Positions 8,452 through 17,921 are shown, counted from the stretch's first letter. The stretch: DNA of 64,000 nucleotides from Putridiphycobacter sp045107045 (GCA_045107045.1 JBGCFR010000007.1:1-64000); one strand, 5' to 3'. Notes: generated from the sequence alone by a model not told the origin. Program-made: numbers and translations.

Positions 8452-9438
8452 GTGAAAAACACATTTTTTGATTTAACGAAGAAAATTTTTTCGATTCAAA
8501 ACGAAGATGACTTCATTTCGGTTTCACTGGAAGTGTTTAGGTATCAATATAGCCATAATTTAGTCTATCAATCCTATTGTAATTTATTAAATACGGATCC
8601 TCAAAAAATTGATTCTTTAGAGAAAATTCCATTTTTGCCTATTTCTTTTTTTAAAACCCACCAAATAATATCTGAGTCTTTTTCTCCTGAAGTGATTTAT
8701 TCAAGTAGTGGAACTTCAGGTATGGAAACAAGTAAACACTTTCTGAGGTTTTTGTCAGTTTACAGGCAGTCTTTTCAAAAAAGCTTTAATCATTTTTATG
8801 GTGATATTGAAGACTATATTGTCCTAGGGTTGTTGCCTTCTTATTTGGAACGTGAGGGCTCGTCGTTGGTTTATATGGTTGATCAATTAATTAAAGATTC
8901 CAAGAACCCTAAAAGTGGTTTCTATCTTAATAATTTAGATGAATTAGCATTGTTCTTAAAATCTTATTCAGGGCGTTCAAAAATATTATTGATAGGTGTG
9001 TCTTACGCATTATTGGATTTAGCTGAAAATTTTGATCTTAACTTGTCAAGTTACATAGTAATGGAAACAGGAGGAATGAAAGGTAAAAGAAAAGAGCTAA
9101 CCAAGTTAGACTTGCATACTTTATTAAAATCTAGTTTTCAGAGCGATTCAATACATTCTGAATACGGTATGACGGAGTTATTATCACAAGCCTATTCGAA
9201 AAATGATGGTTTGTTTTCGTGTCCAGATTGGATGAAAGTAATGATTAGAGAACACAATGATCCCTTTACATATACGATAAAAAAATCGGGTGGAATTAAT
9301 ATCATTGATTTAGCAAATTTAAGCTCATGTGCTTTTATTGCAACAGATGATTTAGGAAGGTTAAGGGGTAATTATTTTGAGGTACTAGGTAGATTCGATT
9401 TTGCCGATTTAAGAGGGTGCAATTTATTGATTCAATGA
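8452..9438 (+). CDS. LuxE-like acyl-protein synthetase
   Basis: Member of the LuxE/acyl-protein synthetase branch of the adenylate-forming enzymes. The phosphate-binding motif is YSSSGTSGMETS (about residues 82-93), followed by METGGMKGKR and SEYGMTELLSQAY (about 241-253), which are typical of the family. Length 328 is right for LuxE. The start is GTG at 8452. No luxAB, luxC or luxD genes are present, so light production is not implied; in Bacteroidota lone copies are likely to activate a fatty or aryl acid for transfer to a protein or carrier. It ends 21 bases before ppk. Confidence 0.85.
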   Translation: MKNTFFDLTKKIFSIQNEDDFISVSLEVFRYQYSHNLVYQSYCNLLNTDPQKIDSLEKIPFLPISFFKTHQIISESFSPEVIYSSSGTSGMETSKHFLRFLSVYRQSFQKSFNHFYGDIEDYIVLGLLPSYLEREGSSLVYMVDQLIKDSKNPKSGFYLNNLDELALFLKSYSGRSKILLIGVSYALLDLAENFDLNLSSYIVMETGGMKGKRKELTKLDLHTLLKSSFQSDSIHSEYGMTELLSQAYSKNDGLFSCPDWMKVMIREHNDPFTYTIKKSGGINIIDLANLSSCAFIATDDLGRLRGNYFEVLGRFDFADLRGCNLLIQ

Positions 9439-9459
9439 TTTATTCTTTATATTCGTTTC

Positions 9460-11502
9460 ATGGAATTGTTTAATCGAGAGTTAAGTTGGCTGGCCTTTAA
9501 CGAACGAGTGCTTCAAGAGGCATTAGACACTTCAATTCCATTAATTGAAAGGGTTCGATTTTTAGGGATTTATTCAAATAATTTAGATGAATTTTTTAGG
9601 GTTAGAGTGGCTACGGTACGTCGTCTTGTTGCCATTGGAGCTAATAAAGTCGAAGGGTTTTCTGGTGGGGCTGAAAAACTGTTAACCGAAATAAAAAAGG
9701 AAGTATTAAAACAGCAGCAATTATTCGAGTTAGCCTTTCAAGCTATTCTAAATGAATTGAAAATAAATGGAATTTTGCAAGCCAATGAGGTAAACTTAAG
9801 ACCACATGAGCAGGAGTTTACCTCAGACTATTTTCAAGAGGTTGTAAGACCAAGAATAGCCCCCATCATTTTATCAGACAAACTGTCATTTCCACACCTG
9901 AATGATGATGCCATTTATTTGGCAGTGAAAATGGTAGAGTTCGAAAAACAAAAAATCCGCTATGCTGTTCTAGAAATTCCACCATCAATCAATCGCTTTT
10001 TGGTTATTCCAAAACAAGCTGATGAAATGCAAAAAGTAATTTTGATTGACGATATCATTAGACATAATTTAAAGGACATATTCTACATATTTAATTTCGA
10101 TAAAATTGATGCCTTCACTTTTAAGATTACGCGAGATGCTGAACTAGATATAGATGATGATATTTCTCAGAGCTTTTTATCAAAGATGAAAAAAAGTGTT
10201 GAACTAAGAAAAGATGGTGATCCAGTTAGAATGGTGTATGACGCTTCTATTTCAATTGATTTATTACATTACTTAATAGACAAACTCAATTTATTAGTGG
10301 GGGAGAATATAATTCCTGGAGGGCGTTACCATAACTTCAAAGACTTTATGGATTTTCCAGATTTTGGAAGAAAAGAATTGGTTTTTCCTGAATTGAAACC
10401 TTTAGATCATCCCGCTCTTAAAAACGGTTCAAAATCAGTGATTAAGAATCTGTTGAATCAAGATGTTTTGCTGACTTATCCATTCCAAAAATTTCAATAT
10501 ATAGTCGATTTATTACAAGAAGCTGCTATTGATCCGAAAGTTCAGAGTATTAAAATTAATTTGTATCGAGTTGCTGAAAATTCTCAGATTGTTAATGCGT
10601 TGATAAGTGCGTTGCAAAATGGAAAGAAAGTGACTGTAGTCATTGAGTTATTAGCAAGATTTGATGAAGAAAACAACATGCATTGGGCAAAATTTTTAGA
10701 GGACTATGGTGTTCAAGTTATTTTTGGGGTTCCTGGCTTAAAAGTCCATTCGAAATTAATTTTAATCAAACGAAAATCTGGAAATAAAGTACAGTCTATA
10801 GTTCATGTTGGCACTGGTAATTTTCATGAAAAAACGGCGAAAATTTATACCGATTACAGCTTGCTAACATCCGATACAACAATAGCAAAGGAAGTTGATA
10901 AGGTTTTTAAAATATTCAAAAGTAACATTGACCGAAGTTTGTTTAGGGATTTAATCGTTTCACCATTTAGTTCACGCAGAAAATTCAATTCTTTGATTGA
11001 TACTGAAATTAAGAATGCTAAAAGTGGTGAGGAGGCTTATATTAAGCTAAAATTGAATAACCTTGTTGATTCTAAGTTAATTAAAAAATTATACGAAGCT
11101 GCTAAATCTGGTGTTCAAATTCAATTAATTGTAAGAGGAATATGTGCTATCAAGCCAGTTGAGAATATAACAATACGTTCAATCGTTGGTCGTTTTTTAG
11201 AGCATACACGCTTATTTATTTTTGCCAATGCTGGAAGACCATTATACTTCATTTCTTCAGCAGATTGGATGGAACGAAATATCGACAAACGTATTGAAGT
11301 AACGTGTCCGATTAAAGATAAAGAAATAAAAAAAGATTTGCAAAAAATGTTCAGCTTGTATTGGGCTGATAATGTAAAGTCAAGGGTAATTGATGCTAAC
11401 CAAAAAAACAAGTATTATGATAATGAAAGTGATGGGCGAATCAATGCTCAGCAGGAATTATACAAATATTTTAAAAAAAAGCTTAAAAAAGAATCTATAT
11501 GA
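9460..11502 (+). CDS. ppk: Polyphosphate kinase 1
   Basis: Makes polyphosphate from ATP, reversibly. The 680-residue protein has the N-terminal domain (FNRELSWLAFNERVLQEA, residues 3-20), the middle domain, and the two phospholipase-D-like catalytic domains. The autophosphorylated-type histidine lies in KVHSKLILI, and the second conserved motif is HVGTGNFHEKTAKIYTDYS. Its stop overlaps the ppx start by four bases (ATGA). The downstream exopolyphosphatase makes this a synthesis/degradation pair. Confidence 0.97.
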   Translation: MELFNRELSWLAFNERVLQEALDTSIPLIERVRFLGIYSNNLDEFFRVRVATVRRLVAIGANKVEGFSGGAEKLLTEIKKEVLKQQQLFELAFQAILNELKINGILQANEVNLRPHEQEFTSDYFQEVVRPRIAPIILSDKLSFPHLNDDAIYLAVKMVEFEKQKIRYAVLEIPPSINRFLVIPKQADEMQKVILIDDIIRHNLKDIFYIFNFDKIDAFTFKITRDAELDIDDDISQSFLSKMKKSVELRKDGDPVRMVYDASISIDLLHYLIDKLNLLVGENIIPGGRYHNFKDFMDFPDFGRKELVFPELKPLDHPALKNGSKSVIKNLLNQDVLLTYPFQKFQYIVDLLQEAAIDPKVQSIKINLYRVAENSQIVNALISALQNGKKVTVVIELLARFDEENNMHWAKFLEDYGVQVIFGVPGLKVHSKLILIKRKSGNKVQSIVHVGTGNFHEKTAKIYTDYSLLTSDTTIAKEVDKVFKIFKSNIDRSLFRDLIVSPFSSRRKFNSLIDTEIKNAKSGEEAYIKLKLNNLVDSKLIKKLYEAAKSGVQIQLIVRGICAIKPVENITIRSIVGRFLEHTRLFIFANAGRPLYFISSADWMERNIDKRIEVTCPIKDKEIKKDLQKMFSLYWADNVKSRVIDANQKNKYYDNESDGRINAQQELYKYFKKKLKKESI

Positions 11503-12395
11503 AATATGGAGCGATAGATATTGGTACTAACGCAGCACGACTGCTAATTGGAGAAATTAGTACCAATGACGAAGGATATACATTTGTAAAAAAAATATCT
11601 TATACTAGAGTACCACTTCGATTGGGAATGGATGTATTTGATAAAGGAAAAATATCGACTCGAAAAAAAGAAGATTTCGTTAAAACGATAAAAGCTTTTA
11701 AATTAATAGCAGATGTATTTCAGGTAATCAATATTAGAGCATGTGCAACTTCAGCAATGAGAGAAGCTGAAAATAGTGATGAAGTAAAGAAGGCAATTAA
11801 GAAAGAGACGAATGTAGATATTGAAATCATTAATGGACATGAAGAATCAAAGCTTTTATTTTCAGTTTTCTTTTTATTAGAAGTTGATAAGAAAACGCCC
11901 TTTATTGTAATAGATGTTGGTGGTGGAAGCACAGAAATTTCAATATTTAAGAATGGAATCCGGGCAGCTTCTAAATCGTTCAAAATTGGAACAATTAGGA
12001 TGTTAAAGGGAAAAGTCGATAAAGATATTTGGGATGAGCTTGGAGATTGGTTAAAGACGAATTGCAAGTCGAAGAAAAAATTAAAGGTATTTGGTACAGG
12101 CGGGAATATTAATAAAGCGCATAAATTATTAGGTAAAAAGGATATGAAGCCTGTATCGGTTAGAGAGATGAAGGGGCTATTTGAAGAAATGAGCAATATG
12201 TCAGTTGAGAAACGAATTAGTAAGTACCAATTAAAAACTGATAGAGCTGATGTGATAGTGCCAGCAATGGATATTTATTTGAAGATATTAGATAAAATTG
12301 ACGCAAAGAAAATCCTTGTACCAAAAATAGGATTATCAGATGGTATTATATATAGTTTGCATAAGCAGCATATTGATACGATTGCAGATAATTGA
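11499..12395 (+). CDS. ppx: Ppx/GppA-family phosphatase
   Basis: Exopolyphosphatase or pppGpp phosphatase of the ASKHA fold. The phosphate-1 motif is AIDIGTNAARLLIGE (residues 5-19) and the second is FIVIDVGGGSTEIS (about 136-149). At 298 residues it is the short form without the C-terminal HD-like domain of E. coli Ppx. It overlaps ppk by four bases, which ties it to polyphosphate turnover. Confidence 0.94.
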   Translation: MKYGAIDIGTNAARLLIGEISTNDEGYTFVKKISYTRVPLRLGMDVFDKGKISTRKKEDFVKTIKAFKLIADVFQVINIRACATSAMREAENSDEVKKAIKKETNVDIEIINGHEESKLLFSVFFLLEVDKKTPFIVIDVGGGSTEISIFKNGIRAASKSFKIGTIRMLKGKVDKDIWDELGDWLKTNCKSKKKLKVFGTGGNINKAHKLLGKKDMKPVSVREMKGLFEEMSNMSVEKRISKYQLKTDRADVIVPAMDIYLKILDKIDAKKILVPKIGLSDGIIYSLHKQHIDTIADN

Positions 12396-12487
12396 TTAAG
12401 ATAGCCGTTTAATAAAATACTGGAGTATGGCTACAGATTTTTCACGAAATATATTTTTTTATCCTATTTTAGTTTAAAATAACTTTC

Positions 12488-13306
12488 GTGAAATTAAATT
12501 CAATTGAGAAACCAGTAAAAAGACATCAGTTAAGAAGGGCCTTAGGAAAGGAATATTTTTGTTTAAAAAGAAAGATGTCATGGTACTTAGATGAAAAAAG
12601 ATACGCAAAGTATCAATCTCAAGAACAACTTCCTATTTCTTTAATTGAGCACCAGTCATTTCTATTAAAACCTTTGCAAAACGTTGATATGAGGCTTCAA
12701 AGGAATAAAACTAAAAACCTTAGTATAGCCATTAAAAAATTACATGGCACAGTTATAGAGCCAGGACAAGTTTTTTCCTTTTGGAAACTGGTCGGAAGAC
12801 CAACAAAGTTGAAGGGGTATTTACCTGGCTTAGTATTATCAAATGGAAAAATTAAGAGTGGAGTAGGAGGAGGTTTATGCCAAATGGGGAACTTGTTATA
12901 TTGGATGACAATTCACACACCGCTTACGATTACCCAAAGGTATCGCCATAGTTATGATGTTTTTCCTGATGTTAACCGAAGGGTTCCTTTTGGAAGCGGA
13001 GCGACTCTAGCTTATAACTATATTGATTTGCAAATTACGAATTCCACAAACCAACCTTTCCAAATAAATGTTTGGTTAGATAAAAGATTTTTAAGGGGAA
13101 GTATTTGCACCACGGTTGGTGTAAATAAGAGCTATTCTATTTTTGAAAAAAATCACCGTTTCGATCTGCAATGGTGGGGAGGATATACTAGACATAATGA
13201 AATTTGGCGTAAAGTAAAAGATTTAAAAACGAATAAAGAGTCAGAGGAATTGATTACAGAAAATCATGCTATTATGATGTATAATCCTCTGTTAACTAAA
13301 TCTTAA
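12488..13306 (+). CDS. VanW-family protein
   Basis: 272-residue protein whose centre (about residues 80-210) carries the VanW signature: NLSIAIKKLHGTVIEPGQVFSFW, then GLVLSNGKIKSGVGGGLCQMGNLLYW. VanW occurs in some vancomycin-resistance clusters of Gram-positives but its biochemical role is unknown, and no other van genes are here. The start is GTG at 12488; there is no suitable ATG upstream of the conserved region. No signal peptide or membrane segment. C-terminal residues 240-272 are unique. Confidence 0.85.
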   Translation: MKLNSIEKPVKRHQLRRALGKEYFCLKRKMSWYLDEKRYAKYQSQEQLPISLIEHQSFLLKPLQNVDMRLQRNKTKNLSIAIKKLHGTVIEPGQVFSFWKLVGRPTKLKGYLPGLVLSNGKIKSGVGGGLCQMGNLLYWMTIHTPLTITQRYRHSYDVFPDVNRRVPFGSGATLAYNYIDLQITNSTNQPFQINVWLDKRFLRGSICTTVGVNKSYSIFEKNHRFDLQWWGGYTRHNEIWRKVKDLKTNKESEELITENHAIMMYNPLLTKS

Positions 13307-13347
13307 ATTCTCAGAATTAATAAAGTCCTCAATTCAGCATATATTCT

Positions 13348-13355
13348 TACTTTTG
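13348..13355 (+). promoter_or_regulatory. Predicted -7 box for the MscS gene
   Basis: TACTTTTG matches TAnnTTTG exactly and lies 24 bases before the ATG at 13380. Confidence 0.45.
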
Positions 13356-13379
13356 CCTAAGTATTAGTTTGCTAAAAAT

Positions 13380-14663
13380 ATGACTAAATTAAAAGAGTAC
13401 CCATTTTCGAAATATATCATAGATTATTTAAATGGCCTTTTAGGTGAAACTGGGTTGGCTTCCAGTAGTGTTAATTTAGTAAGAACTTTAATTCTTTTGG
13501 TTGGCGTAATCTTATTAATTACTCTTGTCTGGTGGTTGACTCGAAAAATATTAATTAAAGTTTTACATGTTCTCGTAAATAAATCAAAAACGAAGTGGGA
13601 TGATTATTTGGTGGAGAGACGTTTTTTTGCTGCTATTTCGAATGTTGTTCCATTGTTATTTATGGATCATTTCGTTTTTACCGTTTTTTATTCTTACCCA
13701 AATTGGTTGTCATTTTTCACTAAAGGTACAGATATAGCAATGGTTTTCGTTATACTATTAAGTATTAACAGATTTTTATCTGCAGCATCAGATGTGCTTT
13801 CAGAAAAGTCAAGCCTGCGTGATAAACCGATTCATTCTTATTTTCAGTTAGCTAAAATACTGATCGGTGGATTTATGATTATTTTGGCATTATCTATTTT
13901 GACGGACCGCAGTCCAGTTTACTTTCTAACTTCTTTAGGAGCAGCAACGGCCATTTTATTATTAGTTTTTAAAGATACAATTCTCGGTTTTGTGGGCAGT
14001 ATTCAATTAGCTGCAAATGATATGGTGAGAATAGGTGATTGGATTACAATGGAAAAGTATGGGGCAGATGGAGATGTTGTAGAAATAAATTTGGCTACCG
14101 TTAAAATTCAAAACTTTGATAAAACCATCACCACTATTCCAACATACTCTTTTATTTCTGACTCCTTTAAAAACTGGAGAGGGATGGAAATGTCAGATGG
14201 TAGGAGAATTAAACGAGCCATTAATATTGAGATTAATTCCATTCGATTTGCTGGAACAGAACTGTTAGAAAGAGCAGGTAAGATTGAGCTAATAAGTGAC
14301 TTTGCGAAGCAGAAAGAAGATGAACTAGAAATATATAATAGTGAAAATAATAAAAACCCTGAGCTTTTGCTAAATGGTCGTCGTCAGACCAATATTGGCC
14401 TTTACCGCCGGTATATTAACAATTATCTTCTTAAAAATAATAGAGTAAATCAGGAAATGACTTTGATGGTTAGACAATTGGCGCCAACAGAATTTGGAGT
14501 GCCGATTGAAATATACTGTTTTTCCAAAAGTAAAGAATGGGAGATATATGAAGACATAATAGCTGATATATTTGATCATTTATTTGCAGCTACTTCTTAT
14601 TTTGATTTAGTAGTATTTGAACGTCCATCAAGTCGTTCGTTGGCTAGTTTGTCTGCTGATTAG
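13380..14663 (+). CDS. MscS-family mechanosensitive ion channel
   Basis: Inner-membrane channel that opens on hypo-osmotic shock. Residues about 30-190 hold four or five hydrophobic segments, and the pore-lining helix and beta domain follow (SLGAATAILLLVFKDTILGFVGSIQLAANDMVRIGDWI, about 183-220). A C-terminal alpha/beta domain ends near residue 427. Closest in shape to the YbdG/YnaI-like medium-sized channels. The 3' end overlaps the convergent YwqK-like gene by 20 bases. Confidence 0.93.
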   Translation: MTKLKEYPFSKYIIDYLNGLLGETGLASSSVNLVRTLILLVGVILLITLVWWLTRKILIKVLHVLVNKSKTKWDDYLVERRFFAAISNVVPLLFMDHFVFTVFYSYPNWLSFFTKGTDIAMVFVILLSINRFLSAASDVLSEKSSLRDKPIHSYFQLAKILIGGFMIILALSILTDRSPVYFLTSLGAATAILLLVFKDTILGFVGSIQLAANDMVRIGDWITMEKYGADGDVVEINLATVKIQNFDKTITTIPTYSFISDSFKNWRGMEMSDGRRIKRAINIEINSIRFAGTELLERAGKIELISDFAKQKEDELEIYNSENNKNPELLLNGRRQTNIGLYRRYINNYLLKNNRVNQEMTLMVRQLAPTEFGVPIEIYCFSKSKEWEIYEDIIADIFDHLFAATSYFDLVVFERPSSRSLASLSAD

Positions 14664-15063
14664 CATTTATATCGAATATGACTTCCTTTAGTTTTGTTCG
14701 CTTGTAAATGCCATGAAATAATAAATTACCTGAATCGTCATACACTTTTTTGTGTCCGAAAAGTAAACCCTCTTGATATTCGGAATTCGACTGTAGTTGA
14801 CCATTTTGATGATAAAATAGCAGTGTGCCATGATACTTGCCTTCTTTTAGAATAAAGTCCTTTTTTATTTTTCCGTCATAATAGTATTCTAAACACTTTC
14901 CAGAATATGGCTTTAAGCGATTACCTAAATGGAGCACATTGTAAGCATGGTCATATTGTAATTCCTTGCAGTCGCATGTCGATTCCAATTCATCTTTAAT
15001 TTCTGATTCACATGACTGGCATAAGAAGAGTAAACTAACAATTGCAATATATAGGAGCTTCAT
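14644..15063 (-). CDS. YwqK/MORN-like lipoprotein
   Basis: 139-residue predicted lipoprotein (lipobox CQSC, Cys18). It carries three or four MORN-type repeats of the YwqK sort: YYYDGKIKKDFILKEGKYHG, LFYHQNGQLQSNSEYQEGLL, VYDDSGNLLFHGIY. Database labels of this family as an antitoxin are weakly founded; in Bacteroidota such proteins are common surface or periplasmic lipoproteins of unknown role. It starts four bases after the cupin gene, so they form one unit. Confidence 0.8.
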   Translation of the reverse strand: MKLLYIAIVSLLFLCQSCESEIKDELESTCDCKELQYDHAYNVLHLGNRLKPYSGKCLEYYYDGKIKKDFILKEGKYHGTLLFYHQNGQLQSNSEYQEGLLFGHKKVYDDSGNLLFHGIYKRTKLKEVIFDINANQQTN

Positions 15064-15067
15064 TGGT

Positions 15068-15553
15068 TTAGGTTAATCGTTTTATGATGTGATGATCATT
15101 TGGGAATTTTTGAAGAAGCTCATCAGCAGAATGCAGCCTGAAGTCGGAAAAGTCAAACCCTGGTGCAACTGCACATCCTACTAATGAATAACCGTCTTTT
15201 TCTTCAACTGTCGATCCAAAAATGGTTCCTTTAGGCACCAATGCTTGAAAAACTTCTCCTTTCAAGAAATTAGGTCCTATTTTTAAAGTATAATACAAGC
15301 CTTTTGGAGATAAGCAGTGAACGGTAAAACCAGAGCCAGAATGGTAATACCATAATTCATCACTTTGAATACTATGAAATTTGGAACAATTTTTATCTGT
15401 TAACAGAAAATAGATACTGGTTAAAATATTTCTATTTTCTAGATTTTTATTTTTTATAATGTCAGTTGACCTATAAACTTCCTTGTACCATCCACCTTCT
15501 GGATGTTGTTCCATTTTATAATGATCAACAAGTTTTATGACTTTTTCTTCCAC
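15068..15553 (-). CDS. Cupin-domain protein (DUF985 type)
   Basis: 161-residue single-domain cupin. Marks of the DUF985 group are HPEGGWYKEVYRS near the start (about residues 17-29), LTSIYFLLT, HSIQSDELWYYHSG (about 68-81), PKGTIFGSTV and GCAVAPGFDFSDFRL (about 126-140). These proteins are cytoplasmic and probably bind a metal or a sugar-like ligand; no reaction is established. Leads the two-gene unit with the YwqK-like lipoprotein. Confidence 0.9.
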   Translation of the reverse strand: MEEKVIKLVDHYKMEQHPEGGWYKEVYRSTDIIKNKNLENRNILTSIYFLLTDKNCSKFHSIQSDELWYYHSGSGFTVHCLSPKGLYYTLKIGPNFLKGEVFQALVPKGTIFGSTVEEKDGYSLVGCAVAPGFDFSDFRLHSADELLQKFPNDHHIIKRLT

Positions 15554-15877
15554 GTTCTAAAAATATTAAGAATTTGCAAGATTCAACTAATTACACTTGT
15601 AAAAGATTCTAAAAATTGTACTCCAGAAATAGAAAATTACTGTACAACATAGTTTGCAATATAACATTGTAGACGAACAATTATTGGGGCTGGAGGGAGG
15701 AAGAGACATGCTTAATATTTGTCTTAACGAGTATGTTATTAAATTGGTTGGTATCATTATTTTACTAGATAACTTTAGAAACAAAAAAGCCTTGGTATAA
15801 AAAATACCAAGGCTTTTATATATAGTCGTCCACAACTATCCTTTTTGCAAAGGGAAACTATGGTCGTCTGTAAATGC
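15554..15877. other. Intergenic stretch upstream of the cupin gene and downstream of groEL
   Basis: 324 bases holding the groESL terminator at 15785-15817. Short frames on both strands (about 58 codons plus, 82 codons minus) lack family features; the minus-strand one would run through the terminator hairpin. I see no further gene. Confidence 0.6.
15785..15817 (-). terminator. Terminator of groES-groEL
   Basis: Perfect 14-bp stem (15785-15798 with 15804-15817; core GCCTTGGTAT) with a five-base loop. Read on the minus strand it is followed by a T-run (complement of 15783-15788). Flanking A and T runs on both sides mean it could work in both directions. Confidence 0.88.
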
Positions 15878-17509
15878 TTACATCATTGGGGGCATTCCAC
15901 CACCGCCCATATGTGGCATTGCAGGTTCATCTTCAGGAATATCCGCAATTACACATTCGGTTGTTAAAAGCATGGATGCAATAGAGGCTGCGTTCTCAAT
16001 TGCTATTCTTGTTACTTTTGTTGGGTCAACGACTCCAGCTTTAAATAAGTCTTCGAAAATTTCTGTTCTGGCATTATAACCAAAATCAGCTTTTCCTTCT
16101 TTAACTTTTTGAACAATAACTGCTCCCTCATCACCTGCATTCGAAATGATTTGACGTAAAGGCTCCTCAATTGCTCTTTTTACAATAGCGATACCAGTTT
16201 TTTCATCTTCATTTTCACCTTTTACTTTCTCAATTGCTTCAATTGTTCTAATTAAAGCTACTCCACCTCCAGGAACAATTCCTTCTTCAACAGCCGCTCT
16301 TGTTGCTGATAAAGCATCATCAACACGGTCTTTCTTTTCTTTCATTTCTACTTCAGTTGCTGCACCTACGTACAATACTGCAACTCCACCAGCTAACTTA
16401 GCCAATCTTTCTTGTAGTTTTTCCTTGTCATAGTCCGACGTAGTAGATTCAATTTGTGCTTTAATTTGATTCACTCTTGATTCAATAGCATCTTTATCTC
16501 CAGCACCATTTACAATAGTTGTATTGTCTTTATCAATATCTACTTTTTCGGCAGTACCTAACATATCTATGGTTACATTTTCCATTGTATATCCACGCTC
16601 TTCTGAAATTACAATTCCGCCTGTTAAAGTAGCAATATCTTCAAGCATTGCTTTTCTTCTGTCACCAAATCCTGGAGCTTTAACAGCTGCAATTTTTAAT
16701 CCTGCCTTTAGTCTATTAATCACTAAAGTTGACAATGCTGTGCCGTCAATATCTTCCGCAATGATTAATAAAGGCTTGCCTTGTTGAGCAACAGGTTCTA
16801 AAACAGGTAAAATTTCTTGAATATTGGAAATCTTTTTATCGCAAATTAGAATGTAAGGGTTTTCCAACTCTGCAATCATTTTTTCAGTATTGGTTACAAA
16901 GTATGGTGATAAATATCCTCTATCAAATTGCATTCCCTCAACTGTTTTTACTTCAGTCTCAGTTCCCTTTGCTTCTTCAACAGTAATTACACCTTCATTA
17001 CCAACTACCTTCATGGCTTCGGCTATTAATGAACCAATAGTTTCATCATTATTAGCAGATACGGTTGCAATTTGTTTAATCTTTTTATTGTCAGAGCCAA
17101 CCTCTTTTGAGTTATCTTTTAAATGAGCAACAACAGCCTTAACAGTTTTATCAATTCCTCTTTTTAGATCCATTGGGTTGGCACCAGCAGTTACATTTTT
17201 AAGTCCAGCAGCAACAATTGCCTGCGCCAATACAGTAGCTGTCGTTGTTCCATCACCCGCAATATCTGCTGTTTTGGAAGCCACTTCTTTTACCATTTGT
17301 GCACCCATATTTTGGATTGGGTCTTTCAACTCTATTTCTTTTGCAACTGTTACACCATCCTTAGTAATATGTGGTGCTCCAAATTTCTTATCTATAATAA
17401 CGTTTCTTCCCTTAGGCCCTAAAGTTACTTTAACTGCATTTGCAATCGCATCTACACCTTTTTTTAATTGGTCTCTTGCTTCAGTATTGAAAACTATTTC
17501 TTTTGACAT
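15878..17509 (-). CDS. groL: Chaperonin GroEL
   Basis: 60-kDa chaperonin that folds proteins inside a double ring closed by GroES. The 543 residues begin MSKEIVFNTEARDQLKKGVD and include GPKGRNVIIDKKFG, the ATP-binding DGTTTATVLAQ (about residues 86-96), GERGYT-type apical region and the GGGVALIR motif. It ends with the Gly/Met tail GGGGMPPMM. Lies 20 bases after groES in one operon closed by a strong terminator. Confidence 0.99.
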   Translation of the reverse strand: MSKEIVFNTEARDQLKKGVDAIANAVKVTLGPKGRNVIIDKKFGAPHITKDGVTVAKEIELKDPIQNMGAQMVKEVASKTADIAGDGTTTATVLAQAIVAAGLKNVTAGANPMDLKRGIDKTVKAVVAHLKDNSKEVGSDNKKIKQIATVSANNDETIGSLIAEAMKVVGNEGVITVEEAKGTETEVKTVEGMQFDRGYLSPYFVTNTEKMIAELENPYILICDKKISNIQEILPVLEPVAQQGKPLLIIAEDIDGTALSTLVINRLKAGLKIAAVKAPGFGDRRKAMLEDIATLTGGIVISEERGYTMENVTIDMLGTAEKVDIDKDNTTIVNGAGDKDAIESRVNQIKAQIESTTSDYDKEKLQERLAKLAGGVAVLYVGAATEVEMKEKKDRVDDALSATRAAVEEGIVPGGGVALIRTIEAIEKVKGENEDEKTGIAIVKRAIEEPLRQIISNAGDEGAVIVQKVKEGKADFGYNARTEIFEDLFKAGVVDPTKVTRIAIENAASIASMLLTTECVIADIPEDEPAMPHMGGGGMPPMM

Positions 17510-17529
17510 ATTTTTTGATTTTATTAGCG

Positions 17530-17796
17530 TTATAGAATTCCGTAAATATCAGATTCCTTCATTATTAAATAATCCTTACCATCTATTTTAATTTCGGTTC
17601 CAGAATACTGGCCGTATAACACTGCATCATTAATTTTAACGGTCATAGGTTCATCAACTTTTCCAGGGCCTACTGCCACAACTTTTCCTTGTAATGGTTT
17701 TTCTTTTGCCGTATCTGGTATTATAATACCACTGGCTGTTTTAGTCTCAGCTGGTGCTGATTCAATCAAAACTCTATCTGCTAAAGGTTTTAACAT
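17530..17796 (-). CDS. groS: Co-chaperonin GroES
   Basis: 88-residue lid of the GroEL chamber. Begins MLKPLADRVLIE; the mobile loop is ETKTASGIIIPDTAKEKP (about residues 17-34), followed by GKVVAVGPG and the dome region. Slightly shorter than the usual 92-97 residues but complete. First gene of the groES-groEL operon. Confidence 0.98.
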   Translation of the reverse strand: MLKPLADRVLIESAPAETKTASGIIIPDTAKEKPLQGKVVAVGPGKVDEPMTVKINDAVLYGQYSGTEIKIDGKDYLIMKESDIYGIL

Positions 17797-17838
17797 AATG
17801 TATATAATTTAATGTTTAATAATTTTATTTATCTGATT

Positions 17839-17867
17839 TGACAATGTCATATTTTGTGCCAAATATA
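17839..17867 (-). promoter_or_regulatory. Possible groES promoter and palindrome
   Basis: On the minus strand TATATTTG (17867-17860) fits the TAnnTTTG -7 box, 64 bases before the groES ATG. Just downstream, at the expected transcription start, lies the palindrome TGACA-A-TGTCA (17839-17849). It is not the classical CIRCE element. An operator role is a guess. Confidence 0.4.
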
Positions 17868-17921
17868 TTAATCTGTTTATTGACTGCCATTTTATACAAA
17901 TTATGCGATTAACGGTAAAAA

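Noticed and set aside
8452..9438. Bioluminescence function from the LuxE-like gene
   Set aside because: No luxAB, luxC or luxD in the window; the family has other roles.
11720..12196. 158-codon minus-strand open frame inside ppx
   Set aside because: Antisense shadow of a clear ppx gene with no family features of its own.
12488..13306. Vancomycin-resistance cluster
   Set aside because: Only VanW is present; no vanA/H/X or regulators.
15640..15801. Plus-strand open frame of roughly 58 codons in the same gap
   Set aside because: No good start, no recognisable domain; treated as chance.
15587..15835. Minus-strand open frame of 82 codons between groEL and the cupin gene
   Set aside because: No family features, composition like noncoding AT-rich DNA, and it would span the groESL terminator hairpin.
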